Of a stretch of DNA of 25,520 nucleotides, positions 8,508-16,133 are shown piece by piece; within the stretch, counting starts at the first letter, position 1, and every line of letters begins with the position of its first letter. The notes under the pieces are model-generated. The model was not told the origin of the DNA, did not search any database, and saw nothing but the letters and a program-made list of their open reading frames with translations. The position numbers were made by a program, and so were the translations under genes. The stretch comes from Gammaproteobacteria bacterium (GTDB taxonomy: Bacteria > Pseudomonadota > Gammaproteobacteria > Pseudomonadales > Pseudohongiellaceae), in assembly GCA_003514305.1 (NCBI GenBank), contig DORE01000244.1, positions 6,684 through 32,203 of the forward strand, in the 5' to 3' direction.

Positions 8508-9098
8508 CTTAATGTATCCTCTTAATATTTATATCTTACCACTTGCTTCTTATTATGCCTGATCAAGGCTTGGAGCAGTAGAACCTTTGCCGAGTTCAAC
8601 GCCATAATCTAGACACTATGAATCAGCCCTCTGCTTGTTTGAAAAGAGCATGAAGCTATGACGAAACAACGACTTAAATTTGACGGTAAGAAACTGCGCT
8701 TTATCGCGAAAGCGTCATCCGGCACGCCGATGACGAATAAGTGCTCAATACGGATCGATTACCACATCGGTAGGATTGTGCGCATACAATGCGCTTTAGT
8801 CTTGAAAAAATTGCTCCAGGGAACCACAAAAAACATATCTTGCCACATGATGGCAGCATTTGAATAATTTGAAACAACACAAAAAGCGTGATTTCGAGAG
8901 AGTTATCTGAAGTGATGTATCAAAAAAACAAATTCCGCCCGAGCCTCAGATCGAACTTGCCCTGCGCGCTTCAAAATTAAGTATGATCACCACGCTCCGA
9001 TCAAGCTATTATCCAGCTTCCACAGTTTAGCTGGCATCACAGCCATTTCTGGATCCACTTTTGAAATCACAACTCGTCTAACTATACCGGTAGCTCCC
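8508..9098. other. Long divergent intergenic region between gor and the flavoprotein gene
   Basis: About 590 bases without a supported gene. A 69-codon frame at 8658-8867 (plus) resembles nothing I know and has only a weak ribosome site, so I do not call it. An imperfect hairpin with arms near CGTCATC and GATGACG spans 8713-8735. The right edge contains a plausible promoter for the downstream flavoprotein gene (separate entry). The gor promoter must lie at the left edge, but no clear hexamer pair is visible. Confidence 0.5.
9061..9088 (+). promoter_or_regulatory. Candidate sigma70 promoter for the L-2-hydroxyglutarate oxidase-like gene
   Basis: TTGAAA (9061-9066) and TATACC (9083-9088) are separated by 16 bases. 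The expected start of transcription, about 7 bases after the -10, falls at 9095-9096. That is only 3-4 bases before the ATG at 9099, which also lacks a Shine-Dalgarno, so this mRNA may be nearly leaderless. Confidence 0.45.
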
Positions 9099-10235
9099 AT
9101 GGATCGATTCGACGTTTGTATCGCGGGCGCAGGCGTTGTCGGGCTTGCTCTAGCCTACCAGCTCCTGAGAACCTTCCCAAAAGCCTCGGTGCTCCTCGTT
9201 GAGCAAGAGCCGAGTTTCGGGCAGCACACCAGCAGCCGCCTCAGTGAAGTCATTCATGCAGGCATTTATTACCCTCCCGGAAGCCTGAAGGCCAAGCTAT
9301 GCATTGAAGGGAAAGCAGCGTTATATGAATTTTGCGATAGATTCCAGGTACCGTATCGTAAGGTAGGTAAACTAATCATATCTCAGTCAGATTCTGATCA
9401 GGCACTTGTATCGCTTGGACGTAATGCACGGTTAAACGGTATTAACGACTTGGAATATTGGCCTGAGGACCTCATCAAAAGCGCAGAGCCTGCGGTTAGA
9501 GCGAAACACGCGCTCTTCTCGCCCAGCACGGGCATAGTGGACTCTCACCAGTATATGACCGCCCTACTTCACTTGAGTGAGCAACGAGGCTTGGTGTACG
9601 CGCCGCGCACTAAGGTCACTTCAGTGCACCCGCTTGAGCAGGGCTTTATATTAGATATGATTATTAATAATGGAAGAAATACAGAGCTTTATGCTCCTAA
9701 AGCAAAGTGGTTTATTAATTGTGCTGGGCTATGGTCGCACCAACTCGCAAAAACGATTGAGAACTTACCGGCTTCATGTATTCCCAGAAGGTTCCTCTGC
9801 AAGGGCGATTATTTTGATTATCGAGGCGAGAACCCTTTCAGACGTTTGATTTACCCTCTGCCTGACCCCGAAATGGCTGGATTAGGCATTCACAGCACTC
9901 AAGATCTCGCCGGTCGACTCAAATTTGGGCCCGATGCAGAATACGTTGACGAAATCGACTACCGTGTCGCGAGCAACAAGCGCGATATGTTTGCCAAGGC
10001 AATCAGAAGCTACTTTCCCGCACTAAAGGCTGACAAGCTATCGCCAGCATACTCAGGCGTTCGCCCTAAAATCAGCGGTCCTAGCGAAAAACCAGGTGAT
10101 TTCCTCATCACTGGACCTGAAGAATCAGGTATCTCAGGGCTGATTCAGCTGTTTGGGATCGAGTCTCCGGGGCTCACAGCCAGTCTGAGCATAGGTGTTC
10201 ACATAGCGCATTTAATCAATCAGAGATCTATATAA
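9099..10235 (+). CDS. FAD-dependent oxidoreductase, L-2-hydroxyglutarate dehydrogenase/oxidase-like
   Basis: This 378-residue protein of the DAO superfamily (PF01266) has the N-terminal FAD-binding motif GAGVVGLALAYQL (10-22) and the signature SSRLSEVIHAGIYYPPGSLK (45-64) found in L-2-hydroxyglutarate dehydrogenases and E. coli LhgO (YgaF). The C-terminal part contains YSGVRPKISGP and GLIQLFGIESPGLTASLSIG, typical of the same family. LhgO oxidises L-2-hydroxyglutarate to 2-oxoglutarate and passes electrons to the membrane quinone pool, which both repairs a metabolic side product and supports glutarate or lysine breakdown. No csiD, gab or lysine-catabolism genes accompany it here, so metabolite repair is the simpler guess. 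It is a single plus-strand gene divergent from gor. The symbol is withheld because related 2-hydroxyacid or other amine/hydroxyacid oxidases share the signature. Confidence 0.8.
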   Translation: MDRFDVCIAGAGVVGLALAYQLLRTFPKASVLLVEQEPSFGQHTSSRLSEVIHAGIYYPPGSLKAKLCIEGKAALYEFCDRFQVPYRKVGKLIISQSDSDQALVSLGRNARLNGINDLEYWPEDLIKSAEPAVRAKHALFSPSTGIVDSHQYMTALLHLSEQRGLVYAPRTKVTSVHPLEQGFILDMIINNGRNTELYAPKAKWFINCAGLWSHQLAKTIENLPASCIPRRFLCKGDYFDYRGENPFRRLIYPLPDPEMAGLGIHSTQDLAGRLKFGPDAEYVDEIDYRVASNKRDMFAKAIRSYFPALKADKLSPAYSGVRPKISGPSEKPGDFLITGPEESGISGLIQLFGIESPGLTASLSIGVHIAHLINQRSI

Positions 10236-10755
10236 AGCTGAGATATATGTTGGCTAGCGTTGGCATCAACTCCTGGCACACAAATCAAGCGTATTCACTG
10301 CGTAATCGAAAAGTTACCGCTCACCGCGCAGGAAAAGTCAGTTTCCCAACTACTGGTAAGGCCTTGCTCGTCCGCGTTTACCTTGTTGGAACAGAGGTTT
10401 GTGTACGAGAAGCACGGCAACATGAAGCTTTTCAAAGGTTCAAGAATGGAGCGGGATAAACCATTTTCTCGTGACGCAGCGGCTTCTGACCGATTTTTTC
10501 TACAGCCGGCACGTGTTGGCGAGCTGAGGATTGCAATAGGGATATAACGACTCGAGAGTACCATTTCAGCCCAGCCTATGCCCTCTCTACATTTTCTGTG
10601 ACGCTTCCAGATCTCAGGCTTTCAGCCCTCCTCATTTCCCTCTTTGCCAGTCCGCTGTTAGAGCTAAGGTAGCTGGCAGGGCAGAAGCCTCGAAGCTTGA
10701 ACCTGCGAAATATGCAGGGCGCGACGGCATCCTTCTTAAGGATAGGGAAGCAGAA
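10236..10755. other. Gene-poor gap between the flavoprotein gene and holB
   Basis: This 520-base gap separates convergent genes. Frames of 70-95 codons exist on both strands, but none resembles a known family, they overlap one another and none has a clear ribosome site. In Pseudomonas-like relatives pilZ and tatD often follow holB; I cannot recognise remains of either. A 6-bp hairpin ATCCTT/AAGGAT at 10729-10743 lies just past the holB stop but has no T-run, so it is not a convincing terminator. Confidence 0.5.
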
Positions 10756-11793
10756 TCAGGCTTTGAGCCCAAATGGCAATTGAACCCACTGCTGCAGGAG
10801 CGACTCCATGATTAGCTGTGGGTTAGGGTTCGTACTACTTGCCAACTGCTGACGACCCTCTAACGCAGATTGATAAAAGCTTAGAAGCCTTTCTGCCAAC
10901 ACTTTACTGCTGCTCTCAGTTTGGCCTAATGCATGAACCAAACGTGAAATAGACGGGCTCTCTGGACCTGCGCCTGTTGAGCCTTTAATTGCAGATTTAA
11001 TTAGCTGTATCGTGACATTCAACATATAACCTATAGCAACTTGTTCATCTAGCTTGGCAGCCTTCGTGACAAGTTGCCGAATTGATGATTGGCCGGCAGA
11101 TAAGTTGCAAACATCTGCGATAAAGCTCTGTTGCACCTGATAAGCGTCACTACTGGCAAGCTCAAGCGCTTTGAGAGGCTGATTGTCCGCCGCGACCAAC
11201 AATTTGACTTCATCCTCTTCGTCAAGCAATTGCTTTTTAAGCCACTCCAGAGAGTCATCAAACCGCGGGACTTCGAACTGCAGACGTTGGCAGCGAGACC
11301 TAATTGTTGGCATCATGGAAGACGCAGAATCCGTGACCAAGAACAGATAACTTTCCGGATTTGGTTCCTCAAGGGTTTTCAGCATAGCGTTCGCAGCACT
11401 CAAATTCATCTGATGGGATTTTTCGATGATTACAACCTTCGGACCACCAGCATGACTAGTCATAGAAAGGAATTCTGATGCTTCGCGTATTTGCTCTACT
11501 TTTACGACGCGAGAAGTTCCTTGGGGCCTGACCCGATACAAGTCTGGATGCAGCGCTTTGCTGTTCAGAACGCATTCTTTGCATTTACCACATGCCCGGC
11601 CTTCTGCGGGATGCGGGCAAAGCAGAAGGTGAGCAAATTTCTCAGCAAAGAGCGGCAAGCCCAAACCTGCAGACCCCGCGATCAAATAGGCATGGGCAAG
11701 CTGGTTATTGAAACGAAGTCTATCCAATCTATTCCAATGGGCGGACTGCCAAGGAAAAGGAATCTGGGAAGCAAGTTGCTCGTTATTATTCAT
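10756..11793 (-). CDS. holB: DNA polymerase III delta-prime subunit
   Basis: HolB is a structural, ATPase-inactive member of the clamp-loader complex that places the beta clamp on primed DNA. In this 345-residue protein the AAA+ fold is evident. The Walker A position reads GSAGLGLPL (40-48) and lacks the usual lysine, as expected for delta-prime. Four zinc-ligand cysteines follow at C59, C68, C71 and C74, and the SRC sensor-1 motif lies at 166-168 within MPTIRSRCQR. NAMLKTLEEP (135-144) is also typical. The ATG overlaps the end of tmk by 8 bases, implying translational coupling in the mltG-tmk-holB trio. It is the last recognisable gene of the operon. Length is close to the family norm (E. 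coli 334). Confidence 0.93.
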   Translation of the reverse strand: MNNNEQLASQIPFPWQSAHWNRLDRLRFNNQLAHAYLIAGSAGLGLPLFAEKFAHLLLCPHPAEGRACGKCKECVLNSKALHPDLYRVRPQGTSRVVKVEQIREASEFLSMTSHAGGPKVVIIEKSHQMNLSAANAMLKTLEEPNPESYLFLVTDSASSMMPTIRSRCQRLQFEVPRFDDSLEWLKKQLLDEEDEVKLLVAADNQPLKALELASSDAYQVQQSFIADVCNLSAGQSSIRQLVTKAAKLDEQVAIGYMLNVTIQLIKSAIKGSTGAGPESPSISRLVHALGQTESSSKVLAERLLSFYQSALEGRQQLASSTNPNPQLIMESLLQQWVQLPFGLKA

Positions 11794-12427
11794 TTAGATA
11801 ATCTTTCATCCTTTCCTGTAGAGCGTTCCGTAGAGTATTCTTCACATTTTCCCGAGTCTGGCTCGAATCGATGACCAAGCATCGGTCTCTCTCCCGAGAC
11901 GCAATATCCAGATAAGCTCCTCGTACCCGTTGAAAAAACTCAAGCTGCTGACTCTCAATTCTGTCTAATTGCCCTCTCTGACGCACGCGTTCCAAACCAA
12001 TGTGTGGATCAAGGTCAAGGATCACAGTTAGATCGGGCCTCAAGCTTCCTTGTACAAGATTCTCAAGCTGACCAATTAGTTTTAAGTCGCAACGTCTACC
12101 CGCACCCTGATAAGCGTAAGTCGCGTCCGTAAAGCGATCGCATAAGACCAACTTGCCTTCAGCAAGTTTTGGTCTTATCTTCGTAGAGAGATGTTGCGCT
12201 CTTGCAGCAAAAATAAGCAGCAACTCAGTAATAGCTTCCATATCCTCTTCATGATGCCTTAACAAAAGATTTCTAATTTTTTCTGAAATTAATGTTCCAC
12301 CTGGCTCTCTTGTTAAAACATAGTCGACATTTTTTTCTGAAAGGAAATCCTCAATGACCTGAACATTGGTGCTTTTACCGGCGCCTTCAACCCCTTCGAC
12401 AGTTATAAATAAGCCTCCTTGTCGCAC
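11786..12427 (-). CDS. tmk: Thymidylate kinase
   Basis: Tmk phosphorylates dTMP to dTDP with ATP, the last specific step of dTTP supply. The 213-residue protein carries the P-loop GVEGAGKST (12-20), the TREPGGT motif near residue 40 and DRFTDATYAYQGAGR around 97-111, with a C-terminal LID/adenine region. Its length matches E. coli Tmk (213). The start codon is GTG at 12425-12427, and its G is also the last base of the mltG TAG stop (TAGTG). GGGAG lies a few bases upstream. It overlaps holB by 8 bases at the other end. Nothing unusual is seen. Confidence 0.95.
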   Translation of the reverse strand: MRQGGLFITVEGVEGAGKSTNVQVIEDFLSEKNVDYVLTREPGGTLISEKIRNLLLRHHEEDMEAITELLLIFAARAQHLSTKIRPKLAEGKLVLCDRFTDATYAYQGAGRRCDLKLIGQLENLVQGSLRPDLTVILDLDPHIGLERVRQRGQLDRIESQQLEFFQRVRGAYLDIASRERDRCLVIDSSQTRENVKNTLRNALQERMKDYLNE

Positions 12428-13446
12428 TACTGTCTCCCGCTTTCGGAATTTCTCTGAAACCTGTTAACCGCAGCGTTATGCTCGTCGAGCGATACCGAAA
12501 AATAATGAGTCCCATCCCCACGAGATACAAAATAGAGTGAATCCCCAGGGTCTGGATTGAGGCTGGCGATGATTGAAGTCTCCCCCGCTAATGAGATCGG
12601 TGTAGGTGGTAAGCCATCTATACGATAGGTATTGTACTCTGTCGGTGTCTGCAAGTGTGTACGGGTAAGGTTCCCGTCGTACTCCTGCCCCAGACCATAA
12701 ATAACCGTGGGATCGGATTGAAGTCGCATTCCATGTTCGAGCCGCCTGATAAAGACACCTGCGATTTTCCCTCGCTCACTTTGCGCATTGGATTCTTTTT
12801 CAATGATCGATGCAAGCGTCAAAGCTTCGTAGGAAGTCGCAAATGGTAAAGCTCCAAGTCGTTTGTTCCAGTGGGACATCAGAATAAGTTCTTGTCGCTC
12901 CCTTGCCCGTTTCAGCAACTCGAGATCAGTTGTGCCTCGTGCGTAAAAATAGGTATCAGGGTGCAGCATCCCTTCAGGATTGCTAACTTCAAGTCCTAAG
13001 AAAGCAGCTAGTTCTTCATCACTATAGGGCATAAGTGTGTTTACCAGACCCTCTGCCGAAGATAGGGAATCCAAGACATCAGAAAAGCGCCAGCCTTCAA
13101 CAAAAGTAATGCGATATTGGCGCACCTCTCCATCGACCAGCATCTGAAGGATGTCAGCCTGACTTTCTCCCGGTCCAAATTGGTATTCTCCAGCCTGAAG
13201 AAGAGCTTCGACTCCACGCCACCACGCTACGAAGCGGAACATAGTTGGGGAAACCAAGATTCGATCATTTACCAAGTTACTCGCTATCACAGCGAGCGAG
13301 TCCCCGGGCTTAACCTCGAAGGCTTTAGCAGAATCCAGAGACACTATCGGTTGATAAAATTCATTGAGCGTTGAAGCACATAACAACACTAGCGAAAGAG
13401 CCGCAATTAGACCCACTACGAATATTTTTTTAGTCAGCATCCGCAT
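12427..13446 (-). CDS. mltG: Endolytic murein transglycosylase (YceG-like)
   Basis: MltG is an inner-membrane enzyme that cleaves nascent glycan strands and sets their length. The 339-residue protein has one N-terminal membrane segment (about 7-25), a LysM-like region (EVKPGDSLAVIASNLV, 44-59) and the catalytic YceG domain. The active-site glutamate lies in ASIIEKES (212-219), followed by VFIRRLEHGMRLQSDPTVIYGLG. The C-terminal NPDPGDSLYFV and GTHYFS blocks are typical. Two ATGs two codons apart are possible starts, and neither has a strong ribosome site. It overlaps tmk by one base. A 132-base gap separates it from fabF where relatives usually carry pabC. Length agrees with E. coli MltG (340). 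Confidence 0.95.
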   Translation of the reverse strand: MRMLTKKIFVVGLIAALSLVLLCASTLNEFYQPIVSLDSAKAFEVKPGDSLAVIASNLVNDRILVSPTMFRFVAWWRGVEALLQAGEYQFGPGESQADILQMLVDGEVRQYRITFVEGWRFSDVLDSLSSAEGLVNTLMPYSDEELAAFLGLEVSNPEGMLHPDTYFYARGTTDLELLKRARERQELILMSHWNKRLGALPFATSYEALTLASIIEKESNAQSERGKIAGVFIRRLEHGMRLQSDPTVIYGLGQEYDGNLTRTHLQTPTEYNTYRIDGLPPTPISLAGETSIIASLNPDPGDSLYFVSRGDGTHYFSVSLDEHNAAVNRFQRNSESGRQ

Positions 13447-13578
13447 GCAGTGTCAGGGAGCCATAACAGAGTTGAGGCGGTGTCGGAACACTCTTTGAAG
13501 AGTTTACATGACCGGAAAGAAATTTTCAGAAAAAGCTGCTCGTTGACGAAAACACGATCACGCCGTTCTAACAGCTCG

Positions 13579-14817
13579 TCAGGCCCGCTTGAATATAAGA
13601 CTACCGTTGGTGCCACCAAACCCAAAAGAATTCGTCAGAACTACATCAACGGCTTGCTTTCTCGCCGTATGCGGCACATAGTCGAGGTCACAGCCTTCTT
13701 CTGGCTCATCCAAATTGATCGTCGGCGTAATGATCTGATTATGCAGAGTGAGAACTGAAATAATCGCTTCCGCGGCACCGGAGGCTCCAAGTAAATGTCC
13801 GATCATGGATTTCGTAGAGCTCACGCAAAGATTAAATGCATGCGAGCCAAACACTCGCTTGATGGCTTCATTCTCAGCTATGTCCCCAGCTACAGTCGAG
13901 GTGCCGTGAGCGTTGATATAGTCAATGTCGCTTATGCTCATATTTGCGCTTCGCAAGGCATTTTGCATGCAGCGGGCCGCACCTTCACCACCCTCGGAAG
14001 GGGCAGTCATATGATATGCGTCTCCACTCATCCCAAACCCAACCAATTCAGCATAAATTTTTGCTCCTCGGGCTTTAGCGTGCTCCATCTCCTCAATGAC
14101 CATCACGCCAGCGCCATCGCTGAGCGCGAAACCATCCCGATCTTTGTCCCACGGGCGACTCGCACGTTCAGGTTCTTCGTTTCTCGTCGAAAGCGCCCTC
14201 GCAGCGCAGAACCCACCCAAACCGACTGGAGAAGTCGCCATTTCGGCTCCGCCAACTAACATTATATCCGCCTGATCGTTATTGATCATATTCGCTGCGA
14301 GTCCGATATTATGCGTGCCAGTAGTACAAGCTGTAACCACCGCAATGTTGGGACCTTTGAGTCCGAATCGAATAGAGAGGGTGCCGGAGATCATGTTAAT
14401 TATCGATCCTGGCACAAAGAAGGGTGTCACCTTGCGAGGGCCAGATGACTTAATCTGCAGCGCTGTTTCTTCGATCGTCTTAATTCCGCCAATTCCAGAC
14501 CCAACCGCCACACCGAAGCGCTCTGCCTCAAAATCTACCTCTTGTAGGCCAGAATCCTCAAGGGCCTGAATGCCAGCTGCAATTCCATAGTGCATGAATT
14601 CATCCATGCGCCGGGCTTCTTTTGCTGGAAGGTATTTGTCCCGATCAAATTCTCGGAGAGCGCCGCCGAAGCGAGTTGAAAACTCTGAAACATCAAACCG
14701 GTCGATACGCCTGATCCCACTCTCGCCCGCTCGAATGGCTGCCCATGAAGATTTGACGTCGTTGCCAACTGGAGTTAGAAGGCCTAGACCGGTTACTGCA
14801 ATGCGCCTGCCATTCAC
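13579..14817 (-). CDS. fabF: 3-oxoacyl-ACP synthase II
   Basis: FabF condenses malonyl-ACP with growing acyl-ACP, elongating saturated and unsaturated chains in the cytoplasm. The 412-residue thiolase-fold protein shows the catalytic cysteine C164 in VTACTTGTHNIG, H304 in AHGTSTVAGD, K336 in SSTKSMIGH and H341 in GHLLGASG. It starts with RRIAVTGLGLLTPVG, the family hallmark, and ends with NSFGFGGTNGSLIF. Length matches E. coli FabF (413). It follows acpP, with a strong hairpin terminator in between, so it probably relies on read-through. GGAG lies 12 bases before the ATG. It is FabF rather than FabB, judging by its position after acpP and by its sequence. Confidence 0.96.
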   Translation of the reverse strand: MNGRRIAVTGLGLLTPVGNDVKSSWAAIRAGESGIRRIDRFDVSEFSTRFGGALREFDRDKYLPAKEARRMDEFMHYGIAAGIQALEDSGLQEVDFEAERFGVAVGSGIGGIKTIEETALQIKSSGPRKVTPFFVPGSIINMISGTLSIRFGLKGPNIAVVTACTTGTHNIGLAANMINNDQADIMLVGGAEMATSPVGLGGFCAARALSTRNEEPERASRPWDKDRDGFALSDGAGVMVIEEMEHAKARGAKIYAELVGFGMSGDAYHMTAPSEGGEGAARCMQNALRSANMSISDIDYINAHGTSTVAGDIAENEAIKRVFGSHAFNLCVSSTKSMIGHLLGASGAAEAIISVLTLHNQIITPTINLDEPEEGCDLDYVPHTARKQAVDVVLTNSFGFGGTNGSLIFKRA

Positions 14818-14847
14818 TGGTAATGCTCCGAGGACTTATCTGTTGCC

Positions 14848-14887
14848 AAATAAAGAAAAGCTACTCTGGACTGCTCCAGAGTAGCTT
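14848..14887 (-). terminator. Intrinsic terminator between acpP and fabF
   Basis: A perfect 13-bp stem AAGCTACTCTGGA (14858-14870) with its complement (14875-14887) closes a 4-base loop. Read on the minus strand, the stem is followed by TTCTTTATTT. It lies 24 bases past the acpP stop and 30 bases before fabF. It should end most acpP transcripts and keep fabF lower than acpP, matching the much higher cellular need for carrier protein. Confidence 0.88.
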
Positions 14888-14910
14888 CGCATTTTAGATC
14901 AGGTGTCTGC

Positions 14911-15144
14911 TTAAAGGTGCTCGTTGATGTAATCAATCGCAAGCTGCACAGTGGTTATCTTCTCGGCCTCTTCGTCTGGGATTTCTGTCTCAAATTCCTC
15001 TTCAAGAGCCATAACGAGCTCAACTGTATCGAGCGAATCAGCGCCTAGGTCTTCTACAAAAGATGCGGAGGGCTTAACTTCATCTTCTTTTACGCCTAAC
15101 TGTTCGCAGACGATTTTCTTAACGCGCTCTTCGATGCTGCTCAT
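14911..15144 (-). CDS. acpP: Acyl carrier protein
   Basis: AcpP is the 77-residue acidic carrier that holds acyl intermediates on a 4'-phosphopantetheine arm. The attachment serine is S37 in EDLGADSLDTVELVM, and the protein consists of the usual helices with a strongly negative helix II. Length and sequence are close to E. coli AcpP (78). AAGGAGG lies about 10 bases upstream of the ATG, one of the strongest ribosome sites in the window. A gap of about 200 bases before it holds a candidate promoter, and an intrinsic terminator follows, so it can be expressed as its own highly abundant transcript inside the fab operon. Confidence 0.98.
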   Translation of the reverse strand: MSSIEERVKKIVCEQLGVKEDEVKPSASFVEDLGADSLDTVELVMALEEEFETEIPDEEAEKITTVQLAIDYINEHL

Positions 15145-15245
15145 AAGTAATAAACCTCCTTACTCTTTGTTTCTAGTAGCTTTCTTTTTGCTTTTTGATG
15201 GCTTTATTGCCAGATAAACTCCGACGCCATCTACGCGAGGGCGCA

Positions 15246-15273
15246 ATTCTACCGCGAAATGCCGGTAATGTAA
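15246..15273 (-). promoter_or_regulatory. Candidate acpP promoter
   Basis: Reading on the minus strand, a good -10 TAGAAT (15246-15251) is followed by a GC-rich discriminator GCGCCCTCGCG, typical of stringently controlled growth-rate promoters. A weak -35 candidate TTACAT lies 16 bases upstream (15268-15273). The leader to acpP would be about 95 bases. The -10 is convincing; the -35 is not. Confidence 0.4.
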
Positions 15274-15302
15274 TGCCTATCTCTAAAAATTTCATGAACC
15301 AC

Positions 15303-15319
15303 AATTTGTTCAACAAATT
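15303..15319. repeat. 17-bp palindrome between fabG and acpP, possible operator
   Basis: AATTTGTT and AACAAATT flank a single central base. It lies about 70 bases upstream of the predicted acpP transcription start. Symmetry and position suit a dimeric regulator, but it matches no operator I can name with confidence. Confidence 0.4.
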
Positions 15320-15350
15320 CAGTAACCTACAATCTCTCAAGTCCTTTTAA

Positions 15351-16094
15351 TCAAGCCATATGCATTCCACCATTGACGTGCAGAGTTTCGCCGGTGATAT
15401 AACTTCCTTCCTCAGAGGCAAGAAAGGCGACGACAGCAGCGATCTCCTCAGGTTGACCGAGTCGCCCAAGAGGCACCTGTGCTAACAACGCCAGTTTATG
15501 CTCTTCGGGCAGATCATGAGTCATGTCAGTCTCGATGAACCCTGGAGAAACGGCGTTAACAGTGATTCCACGCGAACCAGCTTCCTTTGCGAGGGATCTC
15601 GTGAAGCCTTCAATGCCCGCTTTTGTGGCTGCATAGTTGGTTTGGCCAGCATTCCCGCTTGACGCCACAACGGATGAAATGTTGATAATCCGGCCAAAAC
15701 GCGCCTTGGTCATACCTTTCAAGCAGGCCTTACAAACTCTGTAGATCGAGTTCAGGTTTGTGTTGATGACCGTCTCCCATTCTTCGGCCTTCATTCGCAA
15801 AAGCAAATTATCTCGTGTCACTCCGGCATTATTGACAACCACGACCGGCGGACCAGCGAGAGTTACGATATCCTCGATCAATGCTGTAACCGAATGATCG
15901 TCACTGACATCCGCAACCATACCCTGTCCAGAGACAGAAGCCTCGCGCAGAAAGGTCGTAATAGCCGCAGCACCTGCTTCGGTGGTCGCTGTGCCTACAA
16001 CGAACAAGCCGTTGCGACCAAGAGCTAAGGCGGTAGCCTTACCAATACCGCGGCTAGCGCCGGTAATCAGTGCAATGCTTTTGCCGTGAGTCAT
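15351..16094 (-). CDS. fabG: 3-oxoacyl-ACP reductase
   Basis: FabG reduces 3-oxoacyl-ACP to 3-hydroxyacyl-ACP with NADPH in every elongation cycle. The 247-residue short-chain dehydrogenase has the cofactor motif TGASRGIG (11-18), NNAG (88-91), and the catalytic serine S141, Y154 and K158 in the NYAATK segment. It ends with the expected YITGETLHVNGGMHMA. AGGAG lies 5 bases before the ATG, and fabD ends about 40 bases upstream. Position between fabD and acpP and the very high family similarity leave little doubt about its role. Confidence 0.97.
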   Translation of the reverse strand: MTHGKSIALITGASRGIGKATALALGRNGLFVVGTATTEAGAAAITTFLREASVSGQGMVADVSDDHSVTALIEDIVTLAGPPVVVVNNAGVTRDNLLLRMKAEEWETVINTNLNSIYRVCKACLKGMTKARFGRIINISSVVASSGNAGQTNYAATKAGIEGFTRSLAKEAGSRGITVNAVSPGFIETDMTHDLPEEHKLALLAQVPLGRLGQPEEIAAVVAFLASEEGSYITGETLHVNGGMHMA

Positions 16095-16133
16095 AGTCTC
16101 TCCTATCTTTATCGAGCGCTCCGAAGGCTGGTC

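Noticed and set aside
8658..8867. A 69-codon plus-strand frame in the gor-flavoprotein gap
   Set aside because: No recognisable family, weak ribosome site and no context; an open frame of this size is expected by chance.
10260..10564. Overlapping frames of 70-95 codons on both strands after the flavoprotein gene
   Set aside because: They overlap one another, show no family resemblance and have no convincing start signals; remains of pilZ or tatD could not be recognised.
13795..14259. A 154-codon plus-strand frame
   Set aside because: Antisense shadow of fabF, which has all catalytic residues on the minus strand.
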